The position numbers were made by a program, and so were the translations under genes. This document shows positions 12,209-22,254 of a stretch of 64,000 nt of DNA, in pieces (position 1 is the first letter of the stretch; each line of letters starts with the position of its first letter). A model generated the notes under the pieces. The model searched no databases. It saw only the letters and a program-made list of their open reading frames with translations, and was not told the origin of the DNA. The stretch is taken from the NCBI GenBank assembly GCA_022747635.1, contig JAKTNV010000009.1, positions 65,489,677 through 65,553,676 of the forward strand, given 5' to 3'. The stretch comes from Hetaerina americana (taxonomy: Eukaryota; Arthropoda; Insecta; Odonata; Calopterygidae).

Positions 12209-13184
12209 GTCGGTTTTCGGTATGTCCATCAGTGCTTCCTGCGATTTTTCCATTACTTCCTCTCGGCTGCTAAAACGCGTTCCCCGTAATGGTTTTTTAA
12301 CTCGATTGAACAGAAAGAAGTCACAGGGAGCCAAATCAGGTGAATTCGGTGGCTGTTGGATGGTATTTGTTGCATTTTTCGTCAAAAAATTACGAATAAT
12401 GATAGCACTGTGCGACGATGCGTTATCATGGTGCAAAATCCACGAGTTTTCTGCCCACATTTCTGGTCTCTTTCGGCGAATTGCTTCACGCAAACGTCTC
12501 ATAACGCCCAAATAATACTCTTTGTTTACTGTCTGGCCTTCTGGCAAAAATTCATGATGCACTACACCGTTGTAATCCATGAAAACCGTCAGCATTGCCT
12601 TCTTTTTTGACTGAAAACGACGTGGTTTTTTTGGTCTCGGCTCATTTGGTGAACGCCATTCACTTGCCTGATGTCTGGATTGCGTGTCGTACTCATAAAC
12701 CCACGTCTCGTCTCCAGTAATGATCCTTTTGATGAATGTGGGATCGGATTCAGCCTCGCAAATCATGTCTTTTGCGACGTCAACACGGTCTCTTTTTTGC
12801 ATGAAATTGAGGTATTTTGGCACCAACTTTGCTGCTACACGACGGAAACCCAAATCATTAACCACAATGTCTTGGGCGGATCCATAGGCAATGTTCAAGT
12901 CCTCCGCTATTTCTCTGATGGTTAATTTGCGGTTATTGACCAACATTTCTTTTACTTTATCAATTTTTTCACCGACTTTCGATGTCGATGGTCTGCCACT
13001 GCGTTCATCATCTTCGATTGACTCACGACCACTTCTGAACCGCTCGTGCCACTGGTAAACGACCGTTTTTTTTTAGAGAATCGTTGCCGAAACACTTTTC
13101 CAACATTTCCAACGTCCGTGCGCCACTAAATCCGTTTTTTACGCAAAATTTAATACAAGTTCGTTGTTGCAAATTTAAATCCAT
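12068..13184 (-). pseudogene. mariner DD34D transposase with one frameshift and a replaced C-terminus
   Basis: A DDE/D transposase that would cut at the element's inverted repeats and paste into TA. Translation starts at MDLNLQQ (ATG at 13184-13182). The N-terminal helix-turn-helix reads to 13075, where a 9-base T run (13066-13074; poly-A in the mRNA sense) puts the rest in another frame; one base fewer would join them. Downstream come SGRPSTSK, then catalytic motifs ITGDETWVYEYD, WILHHDNASSHS and SPDLAPCDFFLF. There are 34 residues between the second and third Asp, the mariner signature. After about MDIPKTD the reading enters the inverted repeat, so the usual C-terminal tail (a YFEGD-like end) is absent and replaced by sequence inverted from the 5' untranslated end. 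Both defects probably inactivate it, though the catalytic triad is intact. Confidence 0.92.
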
Positions 13185-13239
13185 TTCTGCAATTGTAAAA
13201 AATCGCCAACACACACAGAGATAGATGTACTCTTGGCTA

Positions 13240-13390
13240 CGTAACTTTTGCAAATGTCAAGTTATGACACTAAGATTTAAAGGGAATATCAACAACAGAT
13301 GTACCAATTTAACAAAAAAAAACAGAACTCAAATCGGAACGATGGGAGCGCCACACGGTGGTTATTCCGGGAACTTTTTGATCAAGGTAG
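13240..13390 (-). repeat. right 151-bp terminal inverted repeat of the mariner
   Basis: Inverted copy of 12059-12208, upstream of the transposase start; presumably the original 5' end that was copied to the other end. Confidence 0.92.
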
Positions 13391-13952
13391 TATATACGCC
13401 TATGCATTTATTTGTATGTGCATGTTTAAATCTGTAAGTGAATACGTCGCTATTTGAATGAATAAATGTATTCTCTCTTTGGAAGAAATCTCTATTGTAT
13501 TAGAAGGCAAATAATACAGGGAATTTTTTGTTCTCAGCGCAAAAGTTCAACCTATTTAAAATGTGACTTGCCAGTTCAATTATAAATTCCACAGTAGATC
13601 TCTGTCCTCAGTCACGGTCACGTGTGTAAGTCAAAACCCTTGTGAGTGATAAGGCGCCATGAAAAAATCAATTAAATAGTACAGAATTTGTACGTTGCCT
13701 GTATTTATCTAAATTACCCTAGCCAGGGAAAGACAATTTATTATCCATGATCGCGGATATCTTTTCAAGACTCTCGGTAATTATTGGTACTAGATAAATA
13801 CAATCGGAGCTAGGGTCCAAGTCAACTCAAATGATATAACGGCGAATCTATCGAAGCTAGTGTATTATTCGTTAATAAAGTCTTTCAACTGTCCAAAAAT
13901 TTTATTTGACGGAGCGTTTCAACTGTGTGCAAGTTAGAAAACTAAATAGGAT
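13391..13952. other. unassigned sequence between mariners
   Basis: No clear feature. A stretch at about 13890-13907 (aaaaattttatttga) resembles the corresponding end of the short mariner family, suggesting the left end of the neighbouring copy may be interrupted rather than simply lost. Confidence 0.4.
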
Positions 13953-14623
13953 AAAGAGGATACTTTAAACTACTTCTCAACATAATCTCCAAGCAAATTA
14001 AGGCATTTGTCATAACGTGTGACAAGTTTCTGTATTCCTGCTGCATAGTCCTTCGCCGCCAGCTCATTGAGATACGCGAGGGACCCATCTTGCACAAATT
14101 TTTGCATAATGCAGATGGTGTTTAACAATTTCATGAACAATTGTTCGAGAAACATTGGGAAAATGCTCACAGATGTCATCAATTGTGACGCGCCGATCGT
14201 TCCTCACGAATTCGTCAACTGAGCTCACCAGTTGGTCTGTAATGACAGACGGTCTCCCCGAACGCTCATCGTCGTGTGTGTTCCCCCTCCCCATGTTGAA
14301 GTTGCGACACCACCGCCGAACAGACGACTCGTCCATTACATTGTCTCCATACACCTCCTTTAATTGGCGATGAATATCACATGGGCGAACGTTTCTTGCA
14401 TTGAGGAATTTAATCACTGCCCTCACTTCACAACTGGCGGCGTTCTCAATTTTTTTAAACATTGTAAACAATCACAGAAACAACACAGGCAATGCTAGCG
14501 TCACGCAACTTGGCTCAGAGAAGGCAGACAAGCCACTGAAGCTATCTGACCTCGTCCAGCGGCTACTCGCGTCGTCAGCACTTCATGCGGCACGAACGGG
14601 TACTACTTTCCGGATGACCCTCG
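13953..14623 (-). mobile_element. short non-autonomous mariner, copy 1 (left end missing)
   Basis: 671 bp that match the last 671 bp of the complete 753-bp copies with only a few differences. The right inverted repeat (cggatgaccctcg) ends at 14623 next to TA. The left 82 bp, including the other inverted repeat, are replaced by unrelated sequence. The minus strand (14471-14064) encodes 135 residues with the mariner N-terminal helix-turn-helix domains (MFKKIENAASCEVRAVIKF, SGRPSV, FPNVSRTIVHE) to RWVPRVSQ and a stop. The remaining coding sequence, in another frame, is the family's last 30 or so residues (RYDKCLNLLGDYVEK). The catalytic DDD domain is deleted. With one end gone this copy should no longer move. 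Confidence 0.88.
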
Positions 14624-14990
14624 TAGTTTCTAACTTGCAATGTGCATGCTCAAAATAATTTTCCTTGCCCTTGGATATAATTTATCCTTGCTATGTTTCG
14701 GCGTGATTTATCCGAGGGATACTTCTATTCCCAATCCGTCCGCAGCACTTCAATTCCTATTCAGACGAAGGCGTAGCCTTCCAGCATCCCGATCTTTTTA
14801 AGGCTCGGAACATGACGCCCGAACTTCGCCGAGAGGTGCGAGTTAGTCCTTTTAAAATTCGCTTCGTGGAGGAGAGAAGAGATGGTTAAGGGAAAAAAAA
14901 GGAAATAAAGGGAAAGCGCGTTTCATGGGATTGCTTCACACCATCTTGGGAACTCCCTCTCCGCGCCCCCTACGTGTCTCCACTTGCTCC
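14624..14990. other. unassigned sequence
   Basis: No feature recognised; composition rises in GC towards the island at 15 kb. Confidence 0.4.
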
Positions 14991-15640
14991 CTAACACAGA
15001 TATCTCTTCTTACCCGCCCACTCCCCGCTCCACCGCGACCTATCTTACCTCATCCTCCACCTATCTTACCTCATCCTCCACTTCCGAACGGTGGGCGTCT
15101 GTGATCGATCTCCCCATCGATCAATTCAGAAGTTGGGAGAGAGATACGTTCGCCTTCGGGAAATGGTGGTTGAGAAATATGTGGAGTTGGCAGGGCAGGG
15201 GGGGGGTTTGATGGCCCGGAAAAGGGGGGAGGACGCAAGCGGGGGTTGGAGTGCGTGGGTGGGACCGCTCGCTGCTCTAGGTCTTGTTAAGGAGAACTCT
15301 TTGGAGAGGTTTGAGTGGGCGGGGTTTGCAGGGGGTGAGAGAGGGTTGTGCTGGAGAGGGTTAGGGGGGCGGGGGGAAGGGCCGTCCCCCTCCCCGTCCT
15401 CCCTTCGCCGACTGCCAACCTCGAAAAGCGCCGAAACTTGGATCTACTGGCGAGGGGTGCCGGGAAAGGGAAAGGTCGGACGCTGGCGGTGCCGCGGTAG
15501 GTGACGGGAGCCCCGGTAGATGGGGTGGAAGAGGCAGTGCAAGCGGGGAGGCGTCCCCTACTGCCCCACCACTCTCTCTCCCCCTTGAGAGGTAGCGGGC
15601 CCCTCCGCGCGCCGTGGCGTTGGGGGTTGCATATGTTATC
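14991..15640. other. GC-rich island, G-rich on plus strand, with a 21-bp tandem duplication
   Basis: Starts C-rich (14990-15060), becomes strongly G-rich from about 15180 to 15380, then mixed to 15640. A perfect 21-bp unit occurs twice at 15040-15060 and 15061-15081. Overlapping ORFs of 75-137 codons on both strands have no domain and skewed composition, so I do not call genes. Confidence 0.5.
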
Positions 15641-15849
15641 TGAAAGCTCGAGTATTTGGGTTTTCGAAAATTTGGGCGTACGAATCATAGAGGTTACTAG
15701 TAGAGTAGGTGTCGAGGTTTCCTAGCCAGAGTAAAAACATACTTGCCGGAGTGACTGAAAGTGGCAGAAGATTGTTTGACCAAAATGCGATCAACGCGAA
15801 ATATTTGTCTTGGTCCCCCACATTCGTCAGAAGCAAAGTTTCGTTTGTA

Positions 15850-16330
15850 GTATGTGACTTCCTCAGTTTTGTCGTGCATAATTTCCGTTTGAATTCCTTC
15901 GCACCTCTTACCTGGTTTCATGATGTCTAAATAAATTATTTTCTTTTTCGGCAACCCCGCTAACCCAATATCCTTTCTACTTTCCATCACTACCTGCTAC
16001 CTCTCTCTTACTCCTTGTTTATTCTATCTTCTTCGTGCTCCACCCGGCAACACTTCATCGTTAGTCGTCTTCTCTGTCCAACCTATTTTCCATATATCTC
16101 CACTCTTATATCTCCAAGTCTTCCAATCTGTGCTCATCCTATTGCCTTGGACACCAAATATCGGATTCGTCTTGCGCTCCGCTGCGTAATGAAGTCATTG
16201 TTAATATCCTTTTTATGCTGCTTGCCTGTTTGCAAATTAACTTTTCGCAAATGCCTCTTTTGCCACGCAATTATTCTTCTAATGTCCCCACTGCTACGCT
16301 CATATTTTCCCAAGGTACCAGACTAGCATA
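15850..16330 (-). pseudogene. C-terminal fragment of a LINE-B-type reverse transcriptase ORF
   Basis: Minus-strand reading contains, near 16100-16035, WTEKTTNDEVL, a hallmark of the region after the reverse transcriptase in a large arthropod non-LTR family (consensus like ISWTDRVTNEEVL). Near 15960-15880 it contains GLPKKKIIYLDIMKPGKRCEG, like the family's GRPKKRYLDDIK C-terminus. Stops and frame changes interrupt it, and no endonuclease or catalytic motif remains. It is probably the same family as the RT copies at 22.3-23.9 and 32.0-32.7 kb. Confidence 0.6.
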
Positions 16331-16363
16331 TTTTCGTATTACGCAGCAGTAATTAGGAGGAGG

Positions 16364-16615
16364 CGACCGACAGTTGAGGTCATTTGCGCCATTAGGGATG
16401 GATAGGAAAGGATGAAGGGTGGAGAGAAACCCGGCGTCGGCATTAGCCTACTCTTTACGAAAGGCGCCAAGGGGTCCGCAGCTTAACATCCCATCCGACA
16501 GACGGCGTACTCACTCAAAGTGTTCTCCGCGAAGCACCTTATGTAGGGATCGAAATACCTCTGAAAAATATTCGACACCGCCTGGATTTGAACCCGGGCC
16601 CTCTGGGTGGGTAGC
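16364..16615 (-). mobile_element. tRNA-derived SINE-3, truncated copy
   Basis: About 250 bp share most of their sequence with 56856-57110. On the minus strand it has a B-box (gggttcaaatcc) at about 16590, then a body with gatgggatgttaagctgcgg and ggcgccttt, ending with gtcggtcgcctcc. The tRNA-like 5' head seen in the 56.9-kb copy is cut off at about 16615. It has no coding capacity; retroposition would rely on LINE enzymes. Confidence 0.8.
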
Positions 16616-17080
16616 CATTTTCGTATTACTTTCGATTCAAATGTTTTACTTGCGCTTCCGGCGTTTTCAGCATCTCATTCATTACTTTGGGTCTTCTTGC
16701 GATTAATAGTCTTACCGCACATCTAATATTGATCCTATAAAGCATTCAATAATAATTGTATTCACTTCTCTGTCTTATTGGTTGTTCATTCCTCGTATGC
16801 ATACCTATCTTATTTAATTACCTCGCACCCACTTTTATTGTGCTCTCGAGCCCTTCATATATTTTCATATTTTACTGTAATTCCTCGGTTTGCAACAAAT
16901 GACTGGTAAAGAAAACGGGACAATACACTTGAGATGAAGCCGTACGCCTTCTACCTTCATCCAATCCAGGAAAAGTTAAGCACTACTTTTTAGTTCGGCC
17001 TCAACTTGTGAAATCATTTTCTACTGAGGAAATGTAATGGCTTCATTTCATTTGACTGCTTTGACTTTATTTGACTGGAA
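16616..17080. other. unassigned sequence
   Basis: AT-rich, no recognisable feature. Confidence 0.4.
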
Positions 17081-17310
17081 TAATTTTCATTTATTTATTT
17101 TATTTTTTTTATTTATTCAGTATAAGTCCGAAAACAGCACATTCTGGCCTTTACATCGAACTATTAACAACGATAACAATGATCACGTTTACAAACACCC
17201 AAGCCCTATGTAGAGGAAAACTCACCCAGGCGGGAATCGAACCCGCGGCCCTTGGAATAGCTGACGAGGACGTTACCCCGCCGCCACCGGGGTCGGCGAG
17301 TCTCTCAGTA
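17081..17310 (-). mobile_element. tRNA-derived SINE-2
   Basis: On the minus strand the head has an A-box-like ggtggcggcggggtaacg near 17290 and a perfect B-box ggttcgattcc at 17243-17233. A body follows (gggcttgggtgtttgt, ggccagaatgtgctgttttc), then an A-rich aataaataaa tail at 17125-17085. This is a complete tRNA-derived SINE layout with an internal RNA polymerase III promoter. Head and tail both present make it the clearest single SINE unit in the window. Confidence 0.82.
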
Positions 17311-17940
17311 TGGCGGTCCAGCAGTATTTTTCCGAGAGGGCCTTGTGTGTTATTTGATATTCGGTGAGTTTATGTTTATTTGGAATGGATAATGGATTCG
17401 TTTGTATTCATGCGTTTTATTAAAATATGAAAATGTTTACTCTCATTTAGGAAAAAAAAGAATTTAATTGAAAGATTCCGTATGCCTGCATTTTCGGATT
17501 AAATGGAGGATCACCATTATCATTTCTTCTCATTTTAGGTATTTAGTAGCTTTAGATGTTTATTAGTGGAAATTATTCAGTATTAATGAACCTTTTTTTG
17601 AATTTTTAAATCACCCTCTTTGATCGCGAGAGTAACCGAGGTTTATCCAGAAGGGGAAATAAATGTTGGTGGTCGATATATGCTAAATTTAAAGAGGCTC
17701 TCTCGTGGGCACGTTTCCCAAGTTTCACGTGATAAAGTTTCACGAAACCTTTCTCAAAAGACATAATTTTTCAACTACCTAAGGATGTGACTTATGTAAA
17801 CGTTCTGGGAAAGAAGTAGGGCGATTCGCCTCCTCCTCACTACGCTTTTGAGTCGGAATGGATGAAAATTGCGGACAAAAAAATATAGACAAGCCTAGGA
17901 AAGCCGTAGGTTTAAAAATAAGTAACATTGTGACAAATGA
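17311..17940. other. unassigned sequence
   Basis: No feature recognised. Confidence 0.4.
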
Positions 17941-18560
17941 CGGTTCCTTGACATGGTTGCTCTTATCCTTCGGTCGCCTGAACCTTCAGAGGGACTTATT
18001 TGTTTCGCCATTTTACTTCCGCGCATTGCCGCGAGAGGAAAGGTTCGATTCCGCTTTCACCGCGCCGAGATAGCTCGATCTCTAACCCTCTCGAAAAAGC
18101 CTTCGCTTTCCGAGTGGGTGGGTGCCCTGTGCATAGAGACCTTCAGCACGGCTCCCTTCTCCCCTCGCCCGCAGGGAGAGCCACCCTTCTCTCTCTACCC
18201 CTCGTCCTTCGACTCCCCCACCCTGTCTTCGCTCCGGAGCCTTTTCACGGGCACCCATGATCGCACCCCTCCATTTTAAAAGCCCCCTTTGGCGGGGAAA
18301 TTGACTGGGAAGTAATTATGGAAATTGATATCCGGTCGACTTGCCTTCACCCCATCAGAATGTGACATCTCCACGCTTTGGCTTTCCCATTCCCCCCCCT
18401 TCGCTCCTCTCCCAAACTCCGGTGACGGGGAGGGGAGGTTGTTTGTGCTTGCGGGAGGATTTAGGGGGGGAGGTGGCGTGGGGTGAGCAGAGGGTGCGAT
18501 GCTTGGGTGGGGGGGGGTTTGTTGCGGGGGCGTGAAGCGAGAAATGGAAGGGTGTTGGTG
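17941..18560. other. GC-rich island switching from C-rich to G-rich
   Basis: Plus strand is C/T-rich to about 18420, then G-rich to 18540 with runs of 7-9 G. Overlapping ORFs on both strands (up to 113 codons) are low complexity. No gene is supported. Confidence 0.5.
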
Positions 18561-19769
18561 CGAGTCTCCATTTAGATTGACTCACTCTCACGCGTCCTGG
18601 TCTGTATGCAAACGACGTTTCTCTTCGATTTGACTCGTCGGAAGCCTGGAAGTGACGAGTGTTGAAGGCCTCGCCTGGTGGCCGCGTTAAACTCACGGGA
18701 GCCTCCGATTGAATCGGGTCTCATTACTTCGGACGGTTTTGTTTATGTGATTAGGGGAGCCAACCGATTGCCACCGCGATAAACGGCGACTACTCTTCTC
18801 ATCATCTTTTGTTCGGTAGCGGACGGAAAACGTGCCTGTCAAGTGGCCCAGGCGTACTCTCCCCATGTGGTCTTCTTGGGTTCGCTAGCTCGCTTCTTCA
18901 TCATTGATTTGTAAATGGCAAATTTAAAAAGTCCTTCAAGAACTGAAAATAACTCCCATGGAATTGTGGACATGCCTTTCCATTCATGTCATTTCTTATT
19001 TCTCGAAATACTCCATTCGACTTGAGTCCACGACGATGAATTCCTTGTCATTTCGGTACAGCATCCAAATAATCCTGACTTCATAGGTTTTTCCTCAGAA
19101 GGGAGATTGTTTAATCTCTCCTCTGAGGCCACATTTCCTCGCAATTGTCGTAGTATCACCCGGTTATAAATTTCAAATGTTTTCGCCGTTGAAATCGTTC
19201 GATTTCGTGGGCATACTATGTTCACCAGTTATTTTCATTTTCTCGTGTATTTTTATTTCCCTTATGCATTATATGTGATTCGAACACTTTGTTGGTAGTT
19301 TTTTGTAAATGCGCCAATTCGATTCGAGACTTCCTGACTAACGGGAAGCGGTTCAGTTTGTCGTTGTCATCCTGTTGTACAAGATCCCGTCGTTATGAGG
19401 CATTTTGAAGATTTGCAAAGGAACGTAAACATGCTTTTATTTACGAGAGCGTATGAACACAATGAGGCTATACGCATTAGAAGTGGAGCCAAACAGTCGC
19501 TCATAATATCGTAGAACACTACAATTCAGAGATTGGAAGGAGGTTCTGCAAAGCTGCATTTATTAAAACAAATATGCGAACATCATAAAATGCAGTTATG
19601 TGATTATTATAAAAAACTGCGTAGTCGTGGGGGGTATCAAATATCCCACGCCAATAGCTCGGCTTGAACCTTTTAATTAACTATTGGCACTTCGTTTATA
19701 ATTGTTTATATTACGAATATCATGAATACTGTAATTTTCCACCGACGCCTGAAGCGGTTAAATTTACTG
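18561..19769. other. unassigned sequence
   Basis: No coding or repeat feature recognised in this 1.2 kb. Confidence 0.45.
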
Positions 19770-20036
19770 TAATGCTAACCTGGATTTGATAACAGAGGGT
19801 AGAGTTCACCTTGTACTGCCTATAAGCCCAATGCAATATGAAATCCATACATCAGGGTAGGGGGGGGTAATTCCTTTCCTGGTGTCTCCTAGTTTTCCAG
19901 AAAAATCTGGTACCCGAAAATAATCACACCGCTTGAGTGAAGCTTAGGGTATCAAAAGGCATCCGGGATTCGAACCTGGGCCCTTCAGTCACTAGTCCAA
20001 CGCTCTACCCAATGTGCTTTCACTTATGCCCCAGGC
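19770..20036 (-). mobile_element. tRNA-derived SINE-1, copy a
   Basis: Minus strand: A-box region gggtagagcgttggactagt near 20010, B-box ggttcgaatcc near 19972, then a body with ggtgtgattattttcgggta, a run of C followed by taccctgatg, and gtgaactctaccctctg. The order and most words match the plus-strand copy at 60.29-60.56 kb, which establishes a repeated family. The divergence between copies indicates age. No poly-A tail was evident. Confidence 0.8.
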
Positions 20037-20379
20037 ATTAAAATGAAATCTTAAAAGCTAACCTTGGAAAAATTAATCCATTTAATTGGATATTATGATA
20101 AACGTAGAAAATTATAGCCAATGGCTTATTTTAGCGGAGAAGGCTTTCTTTCTTAAGTGTAGCGGTGAGGAGTGCGTTCTTTCCGAAGTAAATTAGTGAT
20201 TTGAAGAGGCGGGAGATCATGGAAAACCAGTGCGGGACAAAAGAAGCGAATATTCGTCCTGGTGTGCTTAAAATATTTTTCTAAAAAAGACGAAACACTC
20301 GAACACCCTAGTTAATTAGTTCCCGGGCAGTGGGCAAAGCCCAATTTTCTAACTCTCCCCTCCGAACCATTTCTTCAGT
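20037..20379. other. unassigned sequence
   Basis: No feature recognised. Confidence 0.4.
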
Positions 20380-21690
20380 ACTTGTTGAGTGAAGGAGAGA
20401 GAGAGAGGGAGAGGAAGCACCGCGCGTCAAAGCAAGCGTGTGTGTGTGTGGAAGCAGGACGGAGAGAGAGAAAGAGAAAAAGTGGCGATTATGTCATCCC
20501 TTATGGTTTTTACTTCTCTCCCGTCGGGCCTGCTTAAAGGGTTTTTGTGTCGGCGAGGGAATAAACGTCTCTTGTTCGACGATGGGACATGCTCCCGCGT
20601 TAGTGTGCGGTTTGCGGAGAGTGGTGTAGTGGTAGGAAGGTAGTGAGAAGGGGGGGGTCGGTGGAGGAGGAGGCGGTGGGGTAGGTGGGTTGGCCGGTGG
20701 ACTGAATGAGCCGTTATCTCGCGCACGAGGAGAGTCGAAGGAGGAAGGGGGAAGAGGAGGGTGAGGGGGGAGGGAAAGGAGGAGGAAAGGAGTGGTGAGG
20801 CGAGTTGATGTGTGTCCGTTGATGGGAAGTGGCCCTGCTGGAGGGCCCTCCTGGTCCTCTCCTGTGAAGCCACACCACATCCAACCGTATAGTAGTAGTA
20901 GTAGTGGCGCGGCGGTGGTGGTGGCAGGAGAACCTGGGAGAGAGTGAGAGGGGCAGGCGGGTTGGGCGGAGGGAGGAAGGGCTTTTTAGGAGCCGGGGGA
21001 GGGCTGAATTTCCTCCCTTCTCCTCTCTCCACATCGTCGAGGTTAGATGGGGGAGGAGGAGTGGTAGGGAGACTTGGCCGGGGGAGTAAGATCGCGTGGG
21101 TGGGAAGCTCGTCCTTTTGTTTATTTTTTTTGTTTATTCCCCCACTCACTTCCTCCTTCCAGTGTTTTTTTGGAGCTTAAAAGGACGCCTTCCAAGTCCA
21201 GGTTGGATTCCGAGAGAGGACTCCATATGCACTTCTTTCTGTCACTCGGAAGTTGAGAGGGGAGGCTGAGGGATGGGTGGGCGTCACGAGGAAACCTCTC
21301 CCTCGTCCTCCCGTCTCCGGCTCACTCCTCGGAGAAAGAGAGGAGTCCTCCACGGAGTGGTCCATTTTGCAAGGGGCAGGGGGGGAGGGGTGAGAGAGTG
21401 GGGGGAGGGGCAGAAGGGGTTTGTGGGGCATGTAAGCTGAGGACGGCCCTGGGGAAGGCAGGAGAGGTAGGCAGAGGGTGAGGGTGGGTGACAGTCGGGA
21501 GACTTGGAGGGCGTTGAGATCTCTACGGATGGTCCTCGGGTGTTCAGATTCACGAGTTATTTGTTTTTTTTTGTGTGGTGCTCGCGTGCATAAAGCGTGA
21601 CCCGTGCGCGCAAGCGTGCATGAAACGTTGCCGGGAGACCTCTTGGGTTAAGCCGTTTGGGGGGTAGTGAGTAGTTCCGTGCGGAGTGGA
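20380..21690. other. 1.3-kb purine-rich (G/A) island
   Basis: Begins with (GA)n at about 20394-20416 and a short (GT)n. It is then overwhelmingly G/A-rich on the plus strand with many G3-G8 runs, a (TAG)n tract at 20888-20905, and G-rich DNA to about 21690. ORFs of 240 and 128 codons on the minus strand are proline/serine/leucine-rich translations of this bias and overlap each other in several frames. I do not regard them as genes. G-quadruplex or triplex formation is plausible. Confidence 0.55.
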
Positions 21691-22254
21691 GCTCTTTTAT
21701 TTTCCTTTATTTTTTCTTTTAGACTTCCTTGAGTGAGTATCATGTTGTGATGGGTGTCTCATTTCCATCGATTTTTGAGTATTTCGGTCCAGCGACGAAA
21801 GAGCCGGCGGAATGTTTATCGTCTTTTGAGTCCGTGTAGTTTCATTCTCCTTACGAGGTTTTTTTTAAGGGCACTTGGAAACTCGCAGAAAACGTATACC
21901 CTTGTTGAATCGAACTAAAATGGTGCCGCTTTCTTTAAAAGTTGGCTTCTTTTGCCTTTAGGTCATATCTCTAGTGTTGATCTTCATGTACTAGTGCTAA
22001 AGTGACAGAATTCCTCCAGTATGAATTAATATTATTTGCATGGAAAATATTCATTTCCTTTCTGATTCAAGCTTTTAATTTTTTGACGCTATACTTCATT
22101 TTAACCCTTCATACATACTCTTCGACTGTTTCCCTTTTTCTTTCACGTGTATATTTGCAGACTGTGGGCAACATATGAACGAATTCAAAATACATTGAAA
22201 TTAGATAATGTGGAGTACAATTTTGAGTAATTTAGCATATTTTCATTGTAATTG
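21691..22254. other. unassigned sequence
   Basis: No feature recognised. Confidence 0.4.

Larger units (their letters stand above)
12059..13390 (-). mobile_element. well preserved mariner with 150-bp terminal inverted repeats
   Basis: The element is flanked by TA on both sides (12057-12058 and 13391-13392). Its inverted repeats run 12059-12208 and 13240-13390, differ by little more than a homopolymer length, and begin CTACCTTGATCAAAAAGTTC. Mariner repeats are usually about 30 bp, so these are exceptionally long. The transposase gene is on the minus strand. Near-identity of the arms and an almost intact gene suggest recent insertion or arm homogenisation. A CCTTGATC start with TA duplication at 12060-12061 and 13388-13389 is an equally valid boundary, because the flanks are palindromic there. 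Confidence 0.9.

Noticed and set aside
12195..12925. Plus-strand ORFs across 12.2-12.9 kb
   Set aside because: They lie antisense to the mariner transposase, which has clear catalytic motifs; they are shadows.
17220..17300. Genuine minus-strand tRNA gene
   Set aside because: B-box is perfect, but the acceptor stem does not close and a SINE body with aataaa-type tail follows.
20427..21149. 240-codon minus-strand ORF as a proline-rich protein
   Set aside because: Translation of a G/A-rich strand complement; overlapping ORFs in other frames and no conserved motif.
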